DNA of 34,330 nucleotides, from positions 1 to 34,330 of the forward strand of contig JAKSYS010000662.1 in the NCBI GenBank assembly GCA_022925895.1, in the 5' to 3' direction. Made by a program: the position numbers and the translations under genes. Below are positions 22,381 to 32,815 of this stretch, in pieces. The notes beneath the pieces were generated by a model, which saw nothing but the letters and a program-made list of their open reading frames with translations, did no database searches and was not told the DNA's origin. How positions within the stretch are numbered: position 1 is the first letter of the stretch; each line of letters begins with the position of its first letter. Source of the DNA: Fragilaria crotonensis (lineage: Eukaryota; Bacillariophyta; Fragilariophyceae; Fragilariales; Fragilariaceae).

Positions 22381-22575
22381 GGCCCAAGACTAGGCCAAAT
22401 CAACACTAGTGCTCTTCAAAATCATAGGATCTTTGTATCAAGGCTAATGCATTAAACAGGTATTTTTAATACATATTACGATTGCAATGGGGCAAATTTG
22501 GGAAGTTCCAAGCGTGATCGAAAATTCTTTGGATTGACCTAGGCGAAGGACTACCTTCCAAGCGCGGCATCTTGG

Positions 22576-23824
22576 TCAGACGCCCATCATGGTTGGGAGA
22601 GACTGAAACAGTGATGGTCTCTTGCGTGCCAGTATAGGCGTCGATTGTATTCCAAGATTCGTCACTTCGGCAAAATACTGGTGCACCAAAGCCGCTTCGC
22701 AAGTAGGTCTCGTCAGGTTCCATTGCAATAGCCGGGTCATGAAGTCCACAGCGTCCGATGAAGCACTAGGAACCCTATCGCGCAATGACTTGGGCCTTTC
22801 ACACTTTAAGCGCATGCCCAGTTTGTCGGCAAGGCGGATGCCTTCTTGCCAACATAGGTCAGGGCTACCCAAAACCTGCGTAATGAGATAGACTTGCTCA
22901 ATCTCATTCTCGCCGGGAAAGAGGGAGCCTTGCTGTACAATTCTGCCATACACAACCGACGCCAAAGAGATCAATCGGCTTGCCGTAAACGGACTACGCA
23001 GCAAGACTTCAGGCGCTCGATACCATCTTGTGGATACATAGTCAGTGACCGCGCTTTGGCAGGAAGACTCGCGAGCAAGCCCAAAGTCCGCCAGTTTACA
23101 CACATCGCCTTTCATGAGAATGTTCTCTGGCTTTATGTCTCGGTGAATGTATCCTCGAGAGTGGAGGAAAGAAAGGCCCTCCAGAATTTGCATGGAAATG
23201 GATCGAATCTTGGCTTCTGATAACACGGGTGGGATGGACGTTGAAGTCGATGGTGCTAGTGATTTGGGAGGGGGGGTATGATGCTTGATGAATTCGTAAA
23301 GATTGCCGTCCGGCATGTATTCGAAAACAAAGAAAAGATTTTGGTTGGCTTCGCGAATTACCTCCTCCAGCTGGACTATGTTCGTGTGTTGGAAAGCAGT
23401 TAGCTCTTGGAGGGCTCGGAATTCTCGGAGCATCGGGATCTCATCCCAAGTGGGAAAGGTTCGTTTCAGACGCTTGATAGCGACCTATCACACAGATAGA
23501 TGAGCATTAATAGATTACAATGATGAGAAGAGCGACGGATTGTAGGAACACTTCAAGAACTAGCAATGAAATCCTTTCAACCCAGGGTCACACAGAGAAA
23601 TGACAGGGTGGATGGAAGAACTCATCTGCCATTCTTCAGGGAAAACGCATGCCGTAACCTTATCAGGATCAGCGCGCAGAAAACTCGACATTATCGATAG
23701 GAATACGAGACAAATTCATTCACACGGAAGCACTTACCTCTGTGTTGTCGGCGCGGCGAATGGCATGAAAGACGGTTCCAAAGGTTCCATCACCGAGTTC
23801 TTCTTGCACCAAGTATCGATTCAT
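22576..23824 (-). CDS. MAK/RCK-like (CMGC) serine/threonine protein kinase
   Basis: Exon 1 starts at ATG 23824 (MNRYLVQEELGDGTFGTVFHA), giving the Gly-rich loop. A 253-bp intron (23485-23737, GTAAGT...TAG) leads to VAIKRLKRTFPTWDEI with the ATP-binding Lys. The catalytic loop HRDIKPENI, the DFG (LADFGLARE) and the activation loop TDYVSTRWYRAPE follow. The TDY motif and W-x-E after the Lys are typical of the MAK/ICK/MOK group. A Pro/Ser-rich insert sits between the hinge and the next helix. After RAPEVLLRSPF the frame shifts three times within about 60 bp (22930-22990): the expected PIDLFGVGCV, MAELYSK and LFPGENEIEQVY lie in different frames. The C-terminal lobe ends with RPTCEAALVHQYF. The stop at 22576 assumes the kinase frame holds to the end. 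Confidence 0.8.
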
Positions 23825-26800
23825 TCCACAGCAGTCGGTGTGTGCGTCTTTGTTGATTGGATTGTTTCGAAGAGGAGAGTGGAAGCAAGGAAGGTGGAAT
23901 GAGAATGCAATCACGTCACGATCAGTCACGCTGTCTTTCAGCCGAGGAGTGATATCCAGATTCCACACTCGACGGCGATTCGGTGGAGCCACAAAGGACC
24001 GACGTCAATCCGAAGAAGGGCTTCGATATTCCGAATCCGATGCGTATATAACTGAGCAGAATAGATTCCTACATCTAAGTGACGATGTCCTGCACGAGTT
24101 CAATACACGTTGCAATAACAAAGACTATGATTCCTCAACAGTACATCCAAAATATCAATTACTGCGCAGAAGCCCCCGAAGACAAATTCATGCGGAATTG
24201 GATGGACATTAGAGATAGCAAGAAATCGCGCTGTAGCTTACCAACTTACTTTTGTATATAGCACTCCTTATGTCATACTCTGGAGTCCATCAGATAGGCA
24301 TTTATGTACATACTGGAGTACTACATTCCACTACCTACGCTAGTACTTGGAGCTGTTGATAGGAGTACGAGTATATGTCGTGGTCCGAATTTGACGTGAT
24401 GAGCATCTGTATATTCCCCAATTTATATATTATATATACGTGATATGTGGTGTTTCTTCAGTGAATCAATTGCAAGTACTGTACAGAACTATACTGTTCT
24501 GAAGTACTGGAGTACGACGAGACTGTACAATACACTGCCAAAGTGTGATTTCTGGCACCACTCGAACACTTGGTCGTTTTGTATGAGCATATGATACACA
24601 ATAATTAGAAACTGTATGAAAAAATGCTCAGATAATCACTTGATGTCGTAGTACTGGTAGTGTCTATGCTATTGGTAGAAACGATAAAAATGTCGGCATT
24701 AATGTCGCCATTGAAATGACTCCGTCGTTCGTACTTTTGCTAGACAGACATTCCGCGCATCGCATATTGGGATAGTTCTCCAGTATACACCCGCATCTAT
24801 AATACAACTACCGGTAGCTAGTAGTAGTACAGTACGTCCCTCAACATTCAAGGGATTGCGATGTTGTCACAATTGTTCAGGGCTCTCTTCAAAGCTACTC
24901 ATAGTGAAGCAGAGGTTACTTTTGACTGAGACATTATTAGTCAAATTAATCTTTGGGGTGGTCAGTTGCTAGCATAGTAACAAAACTGAATTCCTTTACA
25001 AGTTTTAATCATTCTCTTTTTCATAGCACGAAGATGTTAATTGACATCGTCCACGAAGCAATCATCTACCGATAGTCTGTTAAATTTAAAATGTAATAGC
25101 TATGTTCAAAGCCTTAAATTATCAATTAATAGTAAACAAACTAATTATTGGGTTAACCCCGCCCCCAATCTTTCCTCAAGATGAGAGAATCATGTTTTTC
25201 CCAGTTGTAGGCCAGTTGCTGCTTGCAACCTCCATTCAGGGATCTTGATTGAATTGATGCAAAGCAGTCCATTGCTGGTAAAAGATTATATGGCTGTTTT
25301 CATACTTGCTATAGTAGTAAGTTAACGGCAGAGACCACCTCTATAGGAGGACGAACATTGCATGCGGCGCAAGCATTTGGCTAGTAGCTACCAAGGATGC
25401 TGCAAGGTTCACATGGACTTTACTATTTCTCACCTTCAATTTTCATCAGGAATGACAATGTTGCATTTGGGAGTACCCACCTCCTCACTTCATTACCCTG
25501 TCAGTCCTTAAAGGTATCGGTAACTGAATGTACATCAATTTTATCCATCTTCAGTGTTGAATTGTATGCCTGCTGCTTGTCCTAAGTCTCGTAGCTAAGC
25601 ACTAGTAGTGTGCTGTCTCACTTGTTTTTCTGTCACCTTCAGCCTTATAGAAATGCTTTGCTGTATCAGTTATTTCCATTCCATGATGAGCATTGCTAGC
25701 CAAGCAATTGAATTGCAAATACCAGATTTTCCTTGGTCCTGAAGCCACAAAGCTTCCCTGCTGCCTTTGAGAAACATTTGTTTCACATGATGTGCTGGCT
25801 TAGACTCTGTCTGACCTTCAATGTGTAGAAATTGTACTAGCACCAAATATTCCAGAGCTGAAGCCATCCAGCTGACCTGCTTCCACCATTACGTTTTGAT
25901 CAAATGTGCGTTGTATACCTTGGACTGCTATCCGATGATGCAGCATCTTCACATCATAAGCCAGCGAGACCTACTATTTCACACCTGGAAAGTTCTGGAG
26001 CGAGGTGAAACATCAAACCTAGCAATTGGACTGTCAGTTGTGTCACCTTTTGTGGTCATTGACAGCCCTGGCTTACCAAGAAGTCAATACATGTGGAACT
26101 TATGGGCGCCTCACAATTGATTGGAAAGTTTGCTGCAGATTGCAGATTATGCTACCTTATTCATAGGTACAGTACTGATGTACCCAGGTACCTGGTATGC
26201 CTACTTAGCTACTACTAGAGAGCAGCGATGTGGGGAATTGGTCTACAGTCTGCAGTCTACAGTATACGGGTCGTTGATTAAGTCTACCGGTAGCTCTAGC
26301 TAGTAGAGGCATAGGTCTAGTAAATATGGCTACTGTAACATGTTGAAATCGTCCAAATGTACCAAAGCGTGAAGTCGTTTACGACCTCCAAGGCGGCGGT
26401 TCGAGTGCACACGGTTTTTCACAATATTTTCTTCCCACGTCAAGTAGATGCTGGTACAAAATGTACAGCTGCTGTGGAAATCTATTTTCAGTACCTTGCG
26501 TGCCGATCATAGCTCCTGTCTCCTGCCACCTCCGACCCTCTTGGAATGGAGTCCAGATTGTTCACATTACAACAGTGCTGAGAACCTAGTTTATTGTACA
26601 GAAGTTCATCTTCATTTTCTATCGTTTGCATAATAATAGGCGTGGTGCAAACCAGGTTTTAGGGCAGATACTACGTCACATCACTTGTTATTGTCTAGTG
26701 GAGCTATCAAGTCGCATTGCGCAGGACGAGACAAAGTATTTGCTGCTCTGGAGTGAATTACCCCTTCATGCAACACCAAGCGCAATTTTCTTTGAGAAGA

Positions 26801-28260
26801 GCTCTACTTCTGTGCATCACTATCTAATCATCCACAAGTCAATCTGCTCACAGCAGCACAGTCGAACTCAGCAATGGTTTCGGGTCGCTAGCAACCTGTA
26901 CATGATTTTGTGACCAAAGTGCAGCTCATACGTAGGATCTGAAAAGCCGAAAGCATAGGAAGTCTAAAGGCAAGTCCTCAACCAGATTCAAACCGACATA
27001 CAAAATCATCCCACTGTCGGCCGGTACACACGCAAGTGTCACTGCTGCTGGACGTCACATCAGCCAATCCGAACGCACAACACGGTCATTTGTAGAATTG
27101 CGACCAAATCTCTCTTGGAACTGATTTGAAGATTCCCCATCTGTCTCAAAATCAGCACGGCATCTCAATAACATAACATTGAGATTGTACCGATGAAGAC
27201 TGTTTTGGCAACACGCAGTGTTCGATTCGATAGGATCCACAATGTGGTGTCCCAAAACCATCTCTCACTTTAAATTGGCACACAATATCACCGCAGAAGG
27301 AATCATTTGGGCGTATTGTCGCATTGAAGCTTCAGTCAAGGCCAACCAAGGGAGCGTATGTGTCACCACCTCTTCCAACCGTGTTTATTTCCAAATCGGG
27401 ATCAGTGGGATGCATCAACATCCGCAGTTGTAGCTGTTTCCTCCTGTCTCGTGAGTCAATCATGCTGCCTTTGAGCTGCCTGATGCATATTGTTGTGTAT
27501 TGGAAGCGTCCCCTTCAACATGACACCAGTCTACACTGGAATATCATTCAATGGTTTGCATCATCGGATCACAAGTGGAAGCATTGGATGCCGTGCTTGT
27601 CGTGTGCCTCGATCTCATTGACGTGAGCCTTACAATGGAGTTCCTTGTGCTAGCTCAATGATCTCGATACCAGCATTTCTTTCTTCGTCCTTCGGACGAT
27701 CCTCATCAATTCATACACGCGAATGTTCCTATGCTGCTGGTTGGTGCTGGTAGTGGACAACATGTTGAAGCGGACGTTCCGCCACGCATGGAGAATCATC
27801 ATCATTTGGAGGTTGCGGTCGCATCTCCCATTGGTTTTCTTGTCTTGCTGCCATGTATCTAGTACGGTTATACATTCCGACATGGAAGCAGGCAAAGTTA
27901 TGGTTCTTGCGGTGCATTGTGGCATGCCGAGGTCCCATGGTGGAACGATAATAATTGACTTTTTTCTACTCAAAGATATTCGCATACAGCTGTACATGAA
28001 ACCTGTGAAACGTGAAATTGATACTAGGGGCTACGTTCTGACTAATGAAAAAAAATTGCGTAGATATGCTTCACCCGTGTGCACTCGAACCGCCGCATTG
28101 GAGATTGGAGCTAGAGTATCCTTCTCCAACTTTGAATTGGAGGGGGGTTGCTTTTAACGCTCAGTTACGCGCGCTCTCAACGTCTTTTTCGAGCGTGAAA
28201 ATCTTGTGAAAATCGTTCATGATTTCGATCTCACGTTATTAACAGCCAAGGAGAGGGGCC
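23825..28260. other. Gene-poor region of 4.4 kb
   Basis: No gene can be supported here. Short open frames occur on both strands (for example 27723-28157 plus and 27650-27997 minus) but overlap one another and show no motif. The stretch is AT-rich, with a TATATATTATATATA run near 24425, several TACTGGAGTA-type words (24311-24320, 24505-24514) and CTACCGGTAG palindromes at 24808-24817 and 26284-26293. A GGGTTAACCCC word lies near 25150. It may hold decayed repeats or solo LTRs, but I found no matching ends. The last few hundred bases should contain the methyltransferase promoter. Confidence 0.55.
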
Positions 28261-29058
28261 ATGAGAATCCTTCGATACTTCGCATCATTCTGTTGTAGCA
28301 CATCCACTACATATTCGTGTTTATCCCTTCAGGTTAGTCGTCGTCATGCTCTGGCTATTGGGGGCACATCGTGGGGAGTACTTTCGATCCAAATACCCCT
28401 AGCCATCGCGGCAGAGGTTGAACCTACCTTTCGTTCGAACGGCTACGGCCGCGAGGAATACACCAACTCTATTGTGGCCTCTCGTGACACCAACATATCT
28501 CCAGCTGAAGTCTATGATACTCTCGCGAAGCTGAGAACCAAAGGCGGAATCCGAGCCTTGGATGTCGGAGCAGGCGCAGGCGTTTCAACGCAAGTTTTGT
28601 GGGAACTGGGATATCGAGAGATTGATGCATTGGACTGGAGTGGAGATGCGTGGCGCACAAACGTGGAGGAGAACGGAAGCTGCCCTCCATCGGTTCACTT
28701 TTACGAACTGGACGACGAACGCTTTCTGAGACAATGGAAAGGGAACTCGCAATCGAAGCCTTACGACGCTATCGCTTTCAATTTTGCTGTCAATCGCAAG
28801 AAGGCTGTCTTCTTTGCTAAGCAGTTGTTAAAGGAGGGTGGAATTCTTCTAGCTCCTATCAATACACAAGATGACTACTGGCTAAAGCAAGTTTACACTC
28901 TCATGGATTCGTCAGGGGATGTCTTGTGGGTCGCCAATGATGTTGGTGCTTGGAGTGTCCAGTTTCAACCCGACGTTACGCAAGATACGTGCCAGGGTGT
29001 TTGGTGCGCTCAATTCAATGGCTTCCAGAAACTTAGGAATTATCCTGCTGTAGATTGA
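28261..29058 (+). CDS. SAM-dependent methyltransferase with a Tat-type thylakoid-lumen presequence
   Basis: This is an unbroken 265-residue frame. The N-terminus looks layered. A short hydrophobic start (MRILRYFASF) and a Ser/Thr-rich stretch fit a diatom-type signal plus transit peptide. Then a twin-arginine segment (VSRRHALAIGG ... PLAIAAE, residues 25-52) ends in an AxA-type cleavage site. The mature part opens with YTNSIVASRDTNISP and the class I methyltransferase motif ALDVGAGAGVS (residues 99-109), then an acidic strand end (IDALDWS) that should hold the SAM ribose. The substrate is unknown. The Tat-like signal implies folding before crossing the thylakoid membrane, possibly with SAM bound. 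Its 3' end overlaps the convergent RING gene by 26 bp. Methyltransferase fold is strong; the lumen location is inferred from the presequence. Confidence 0.78.
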   Translation: MRILRYFASFCCSTSTTYSCLSLQVSRRHALAIGGTSWGVLSIQIPLAIAAEVEPTFRSNGYGREEYTNSIVASRDTNISPAEVYDTLAKLRTKGGIRALDVGAGAGVSTQVLWELGYREIDALDWSGDAWRTNVEENGSCPPSVHFYELDDERFLRQWKGNSQSKPYDAIAFNFAVNRKKAVFFAKQLLKEGGILLAPINTQDDYWLKQVYTLMDSSGDVLWVANDVGAWSVQFQPDVTQDTCQGVWCAQFNGFQKLRNYPAVD

Positions 29059-30334
29059 AGTCTACTGGGCTCGCACTTCCCATGACATTTTTTGTGAATG
29101 CGTGGTGTAACATTGAAATCACACGAACAGAAGCTCCTTCCAAGGCCCACTCTCGGCGCAATGGTCCCGATAGTCGATAGAATCGATCCCAGACTTCCTC
29201 TTGCTCTTCGTCAACTCTTTCGATGAGGCTTCGAAATCTTTCATCAATTGCAGCATTAACGTAAACCAAATCGTCACCAAAGTTTGACATTTCACGTGGT
29301 TCTCCGTCGTCTCCTATTATAGACTGCACCGTTCCAGATGCAATAAATGTGTAGCTGGAGTCGAATTTCATTTCATACTTCCACTTTCCAAATCCCTGCC
29401 ATGTTGTGCCACAATCTTCTTGCCAACATATCTCCCCTCGAAAGACGCGGTCGAGATCGTCCCACGTGGCGTTGCGAAAAAACATTCGAGCGGGTATCGG
29501 CGACCCATCATCTAACGGTGGCCACTGACTGCTTGCGGGATGTTCGTAAGAAATGAAGGCTTCCTCGTTAGTCTGAAAGTGGTAGGACGCAAGTCCTACT
29601 TTGAAACCTTGGCAGAAGGTGTTTCCCCATATCGTGCTGGGATGGTAGGTTGGTCTCTCGTTCGGACGGGATGGACCTGAAGAGTACAACATCCTGTTAC
29701 CCAGACCCATTAAGTGCACCAATCGATATTCTTCGTCCATAATTACCCCAAGTGACACGAAGCGCAGATCGAAAGAAAACTGGAAGATGCAATGTAGCAA
29801 AGAGACATCTCCCCACATGAGTTTATGTTCATCGTCTTGCAATGCGATACTTCCATGAAAGGTTCGCGATTGATCATGAAAGTGACTTCCTGGCTGAAAG
29901 AAAAGCACTTCTTCCGGTTCCACATCTTGAGTCGCGTACCAAGATAAACTTGGACCTTGAACCGGATCAAACGATACACTCAGACGTCCGCGTTCGGCAA
30001 ATGTCATACCTGCTATAGGCCACTCTCGTACATCTGTATTCTTCACGTACAGATCATTTCCATCCTCGAGCTGCATTTCGAACAAGCTCATCCCCCGTCT
30101 GCAAATAGGGCATCGTCCCAGGGTTGGTATCAATAAGTAAGGATCAGGATTCTCTCCTTGTAGCGGCAATTGCGGCTTGGTGAGGAGAATGCGCTCGGCG
30201 TCCGGAACGCAAATTCGATGCAAGCATGGACCAGCGCAGAGCTTCAGTTCGTCCGATGGAGGCAATAGACAGATGGGACATCCTTCTTCCTGACTGTCAA
30301 AGGACTGGGTTGTGGGCGTACTCTCCGCCGTCAT
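29033..30334 (-). CDS. RING-variant protein with a duplicated C-terminal module
   Basis: An intact 433-residue frame starts at ATG 30334. Residues 19-78 form a RING-like zinc site: CPIC, then C-x-H-x2-C in CLHRIC, a long loop, and CPIC in LGRCPICRRG. The sixth ligand position, normally Cys, is Asp (C42-x2-D45). The rest is rich in Trp, Phe and acidic residues and contains two similar modules. One runs from TFHGSIAL through a central Trp to FSFDLRFVSLGVI; the other runs from VFRGEICW through two Trp to MKFDSSYTFIASGTV. I do not recognise this domain; alternating hydrophobic residues suggest a beta-sandwich or barrel. The RING would make it an E3 ligase, with the duplicated module reading a ligand or substrate. 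No signal peptide or membrane segment is seen. Confidence 0.75.
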   Translation of the reverse strand: MTAESTPTTQSFDSQEEGCPICLLPPSDELKLCAGPCLHRICVPDAERILLTKPQLPLQGENPDPYLLIPTLGRCPICRRGMSLFEMQLEDGNDLYVKNTDVREWPIAGMTFAERGRLSVSFDPVQGPSLSWYATQDVEPEEVLFFQPGSHFHDQSRTFHGSIALQDDEHKLMWGDVSLLHCIFQFSFDLRFVSLGVIMDEEYRLVHLMGLGNRMLYSSGPSRPNERPTYHPSTIWGNTFCQGFKVGLASYHFQTNEEAFISYEHPASSQWPPLDDGSPIPARMFFRNATWDDLDRVFRGEICWQEDCGTTWQGFGKWKYEMKFDSSYTFIASGTVQSIIGDDGEPREMSNFGDDLVYVNAAIDERFRSLIERVDEEQEEVWDRFYRLSGPLRREWALEGASVRVISMLHHAFTKNVMGSASPVDFNLQQDNS

Positions 30335-31087
30335 GACAATTCAAATGAAATGCAAATTGACCACCTCGCGGCGTCTATTTGTCATGAAAGGTCGCAGTCA
30401 GCGTTTTTCGTCGCAGGAGCAAGTTCCATACGGTATGAAGAAATTCTTTAGCTTCAGTTTTCAGAACATTGTGTCAGCAAGGTGAAAATGTGCATGTACT
30501 GTATCATACAAAATATATCGTGTATATATATGATATGTGACATGTATGATATATAATGTATGACATACTCCGATACGATTGAGTATGAAAATGCATGATA
30601 CAACAGTACATGGAGTACAGTACTCAGCACCAGGTAGCACGAAGCATTGGTTACATGTGTTACTGTATGTGTTATGTAGCTAGTGTACGTGTTTTATGTG
30701 ACTTTTACTCAATTCTACGCTCTCTTACTGTACGCTGCGCATGTACTCTTTACTCTGTATGCATGACGCGTGTTTGAAACTGCAGGCGCATTTCCCAATT
30801 CCCAACGCTCAAGATACCGCGACGTAAATGAATCACGCCTCAAGGCTACCGTACCTCCCGCAGTAGACCAGGTATGTACTACTGAGTACTCTGGAGTACA
30901 GTAAAACAAAACATGTTTCTGGAAACAAGGCGATTCGTGCCCAATGAGTTGTCTCAGAGACATTCTTGCGATCCTCAAGGAATACATCGTCAAACCTTGA
31001 ACCCTCGACTGTCAAATACTTCTACCTGGCAGCCACTAGTTGCGTATAATCATTGTTATCTTTGAATAGGAACCTCAGTGTGACATC
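30335..31087. other. Divergent promoter region with an AT-rich block
   Basis: About 750 bp separate two divergent genes. At 30500-30570 an AT-rich block of TATGATAT/ATGTATGA words forms an imperfect repeat with dyad character. GTAC-rich words follow (30603-30625 and 30870-30905). No gene is supported, and the individual promoters cannot be placed. Confidence 0.5.
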
Positions 31088-32692
31088 ATGGGCGAAGTCG
31101 TCGTTGTGCAGGGAACTGCAGTTCAAGGAACGGTCTTGGGAGGAGATTCATCTCCCCATTCCGCCCCTACGTACGATGCGAACTTTTCGAAAGGAGAGAA
31201 GCAAGAGACAAAGTGTCGTGACCCAATCTTCGCTTTCCTCCTCTACGCGAATGTTATCGCAATTGCTGTTGTTGTCGTCATTTATCAGAAGGAGGCACTT
31301 GCTGTTGTTGGTTCGAACTCAAGCTCGGGGGAAGACTTCTCTGGTTACGTCTATGCTGGGTTGATCTGCGGTGCTTTCGCTATGATTTTCTCAGGATTGA
31401 TGCTCGTGGTCATGATGTGGATTCCTTCTTTTTTGATCAAGACCGCTCTTATCTTTGTCGTGGTGTTGAGTGGTCTTTGGGCCGCCTACGGATTTATCAT
31501 TGGAGCTTACGTTATGGGTATCTTTGGAGCCATTTTCTTCCTACTTGGGGTTTGCTACGCGCGTGCTGTGTGGCCTCGCATTCCCTTTGCCACGGCCAAT
31601 TTGGTGACAGGATGCACTGCCATTCGCGGGAATTGTGGCGTCATCTTCACTTCCTTCCTCTTTGAAGCCTTGGCCTTTGGATGGACCATTCTCTGGTGCT
31701 TGGCGTGCTTTGGAACCTTTTCTAGCACGTACTCATGCTCAACTGTCAACGGCAACGAGGTTTGCACGTCCGTTAACTACGGATACCTGTTCCTACTCTT
31801 GCTTTCCTTTTTCTTTACCCATCAAGTTATCCAGAATACGGTGCACGTCATTGTTGCTGGTACGGTTGGCTCGTGGTGGTTCTCTCCAGAGGACTCTGGC
31901 TGTTGCTCAGCTGGAATCCTGGGCTCGACGATTCGGTACGACGTTTTCTTTTGTGTGAAAATATTAATGTTGCTGTCATGGTCCCTCACTAACTCAGTAC
32001 TTGGTATCGTTTTCGACTCGCAGTGCCTTGACTACGTCGTTTGGTTCTATTTGTTTTGGTTCCCTCATTGTAGCCATTATTCAAGCTCTTAAATCCCTGG
32101 CCCAACAGGCTCGTCAAAACGGAGACAACGCAATTTTGGCATGCATTGCAGAATGCATCCTTGGTTGCCTTCAAAGTCTTGTGGAATACTTCAACAAGTG
32201 GGCCTTCATTTATGTTGGCTTGTACGGATACAGTTACCTTGAGGCTGGAAGAATGTCATCACTTTGTTCAAGAACCGCGGTTGGGATGCTATCATCGCTG
32301 ATGATCTCATTGGAAATGTCTTGTTTCTCGTTTCCATCATTGTCGGTGGTTTGACCGGTGTCGTTGGAATCATTGTGCAGACCACAAGCCCCCTTTTCGA
32401 CAACGCCCCAGGAAATCAGACTGCCATTGCGTTTGGGTGAGTTTAAGTTTTTTCGTTCCCTCACGCGTTCTGACTACGATGCTAAGCTCACACTCCCTTA
32501 CCTTGGATCAACAGACTTGGCTTCATCGTTGGACTCGTTCTTTGCAGCATTTTCTTGGGATCAATCGCGTCCGCCGTCAATGCAGTGATTGTTTTGTTCG
32601 CCGAGGCTCCAGCTGAATTCCAACAGAACTACCCTGAACTCTCCAACCAAATGAGAACTGCCTGGTCGGATGCCTTCCCAGGAAGTGTCTAG
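31088..32692 (+). CDS. Choline transporter-like (CTL/SLC44-type) membrane protein
   Basis: The start is ATG 31088. After a polar N-terminus of about 40 residues, CRDPIFAFLLYANVIAIA opens the first of about ten hydrophobic segments. The C-terminal half has the CTL signature region (TTSFGSICFGSLIVAIIQ, then a Cys-rich CIAECILGCL, then FNKWAFIYVGLYGYSYL). Family members are linked to choline or related transport; the substrate here is unknown. Two GT-AG introns restore family sequence: 31936-32023 (88 bp, STIR joined to ALTTSFG) and 32437-32514 (78 bp, TAIAFG joined to LGFIVGL). One base appears to be missing at 32248-32251. Adding an A would keep EAGKNVITLFKNRGWDAI in frame with what follows. 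The end, AFPGSV-stop at 32692, is 123 bp from the convergent GPCR gene. Confidence 0.88.
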
Positions 32693-32815
32693 AGTTAGCG
32701 TGAGTTGACGAGACAAAGATGTATGTGGTGGCCTAGTTAAAAATTAGTTCAGAGTGGTTTCAATATAAACAAAGTGTTCAGAATGCAGGAGATACGTCGT
32801 TGAGATATCTGATTA

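Noticed and set aside
22466-22723. Alternative C-terminus of the kinase in another frame
   Set aside because: The kinase signature RPTCEAALVHQYF lies in the frame ending at 22576; the other frame has no kinase motif.
23838-24212. Plus-strand frame opposite the kinase start
   Set aside because: It is antisense to the kinase exon and upstream region and has no motif.
24900-24960. TTTGACT/AGTCAAA inverted repeat
   Set aside because: Only 7 bp with an 11-base loop in AT-rich DNA; easily due to chance.
26380-26425. tRNA-like GGCGGTTCGAGTGC (B-box-like) sequence
   Set aside because: The bases either side of TTCGAGT do not pair into a T-stem, and no acceptor or anticodon arm could be built.
27055-28157. 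Frames on both strands that might be a decayed gene
   Set aside because: They overlap on opposite strands and show no family signature in any frame.
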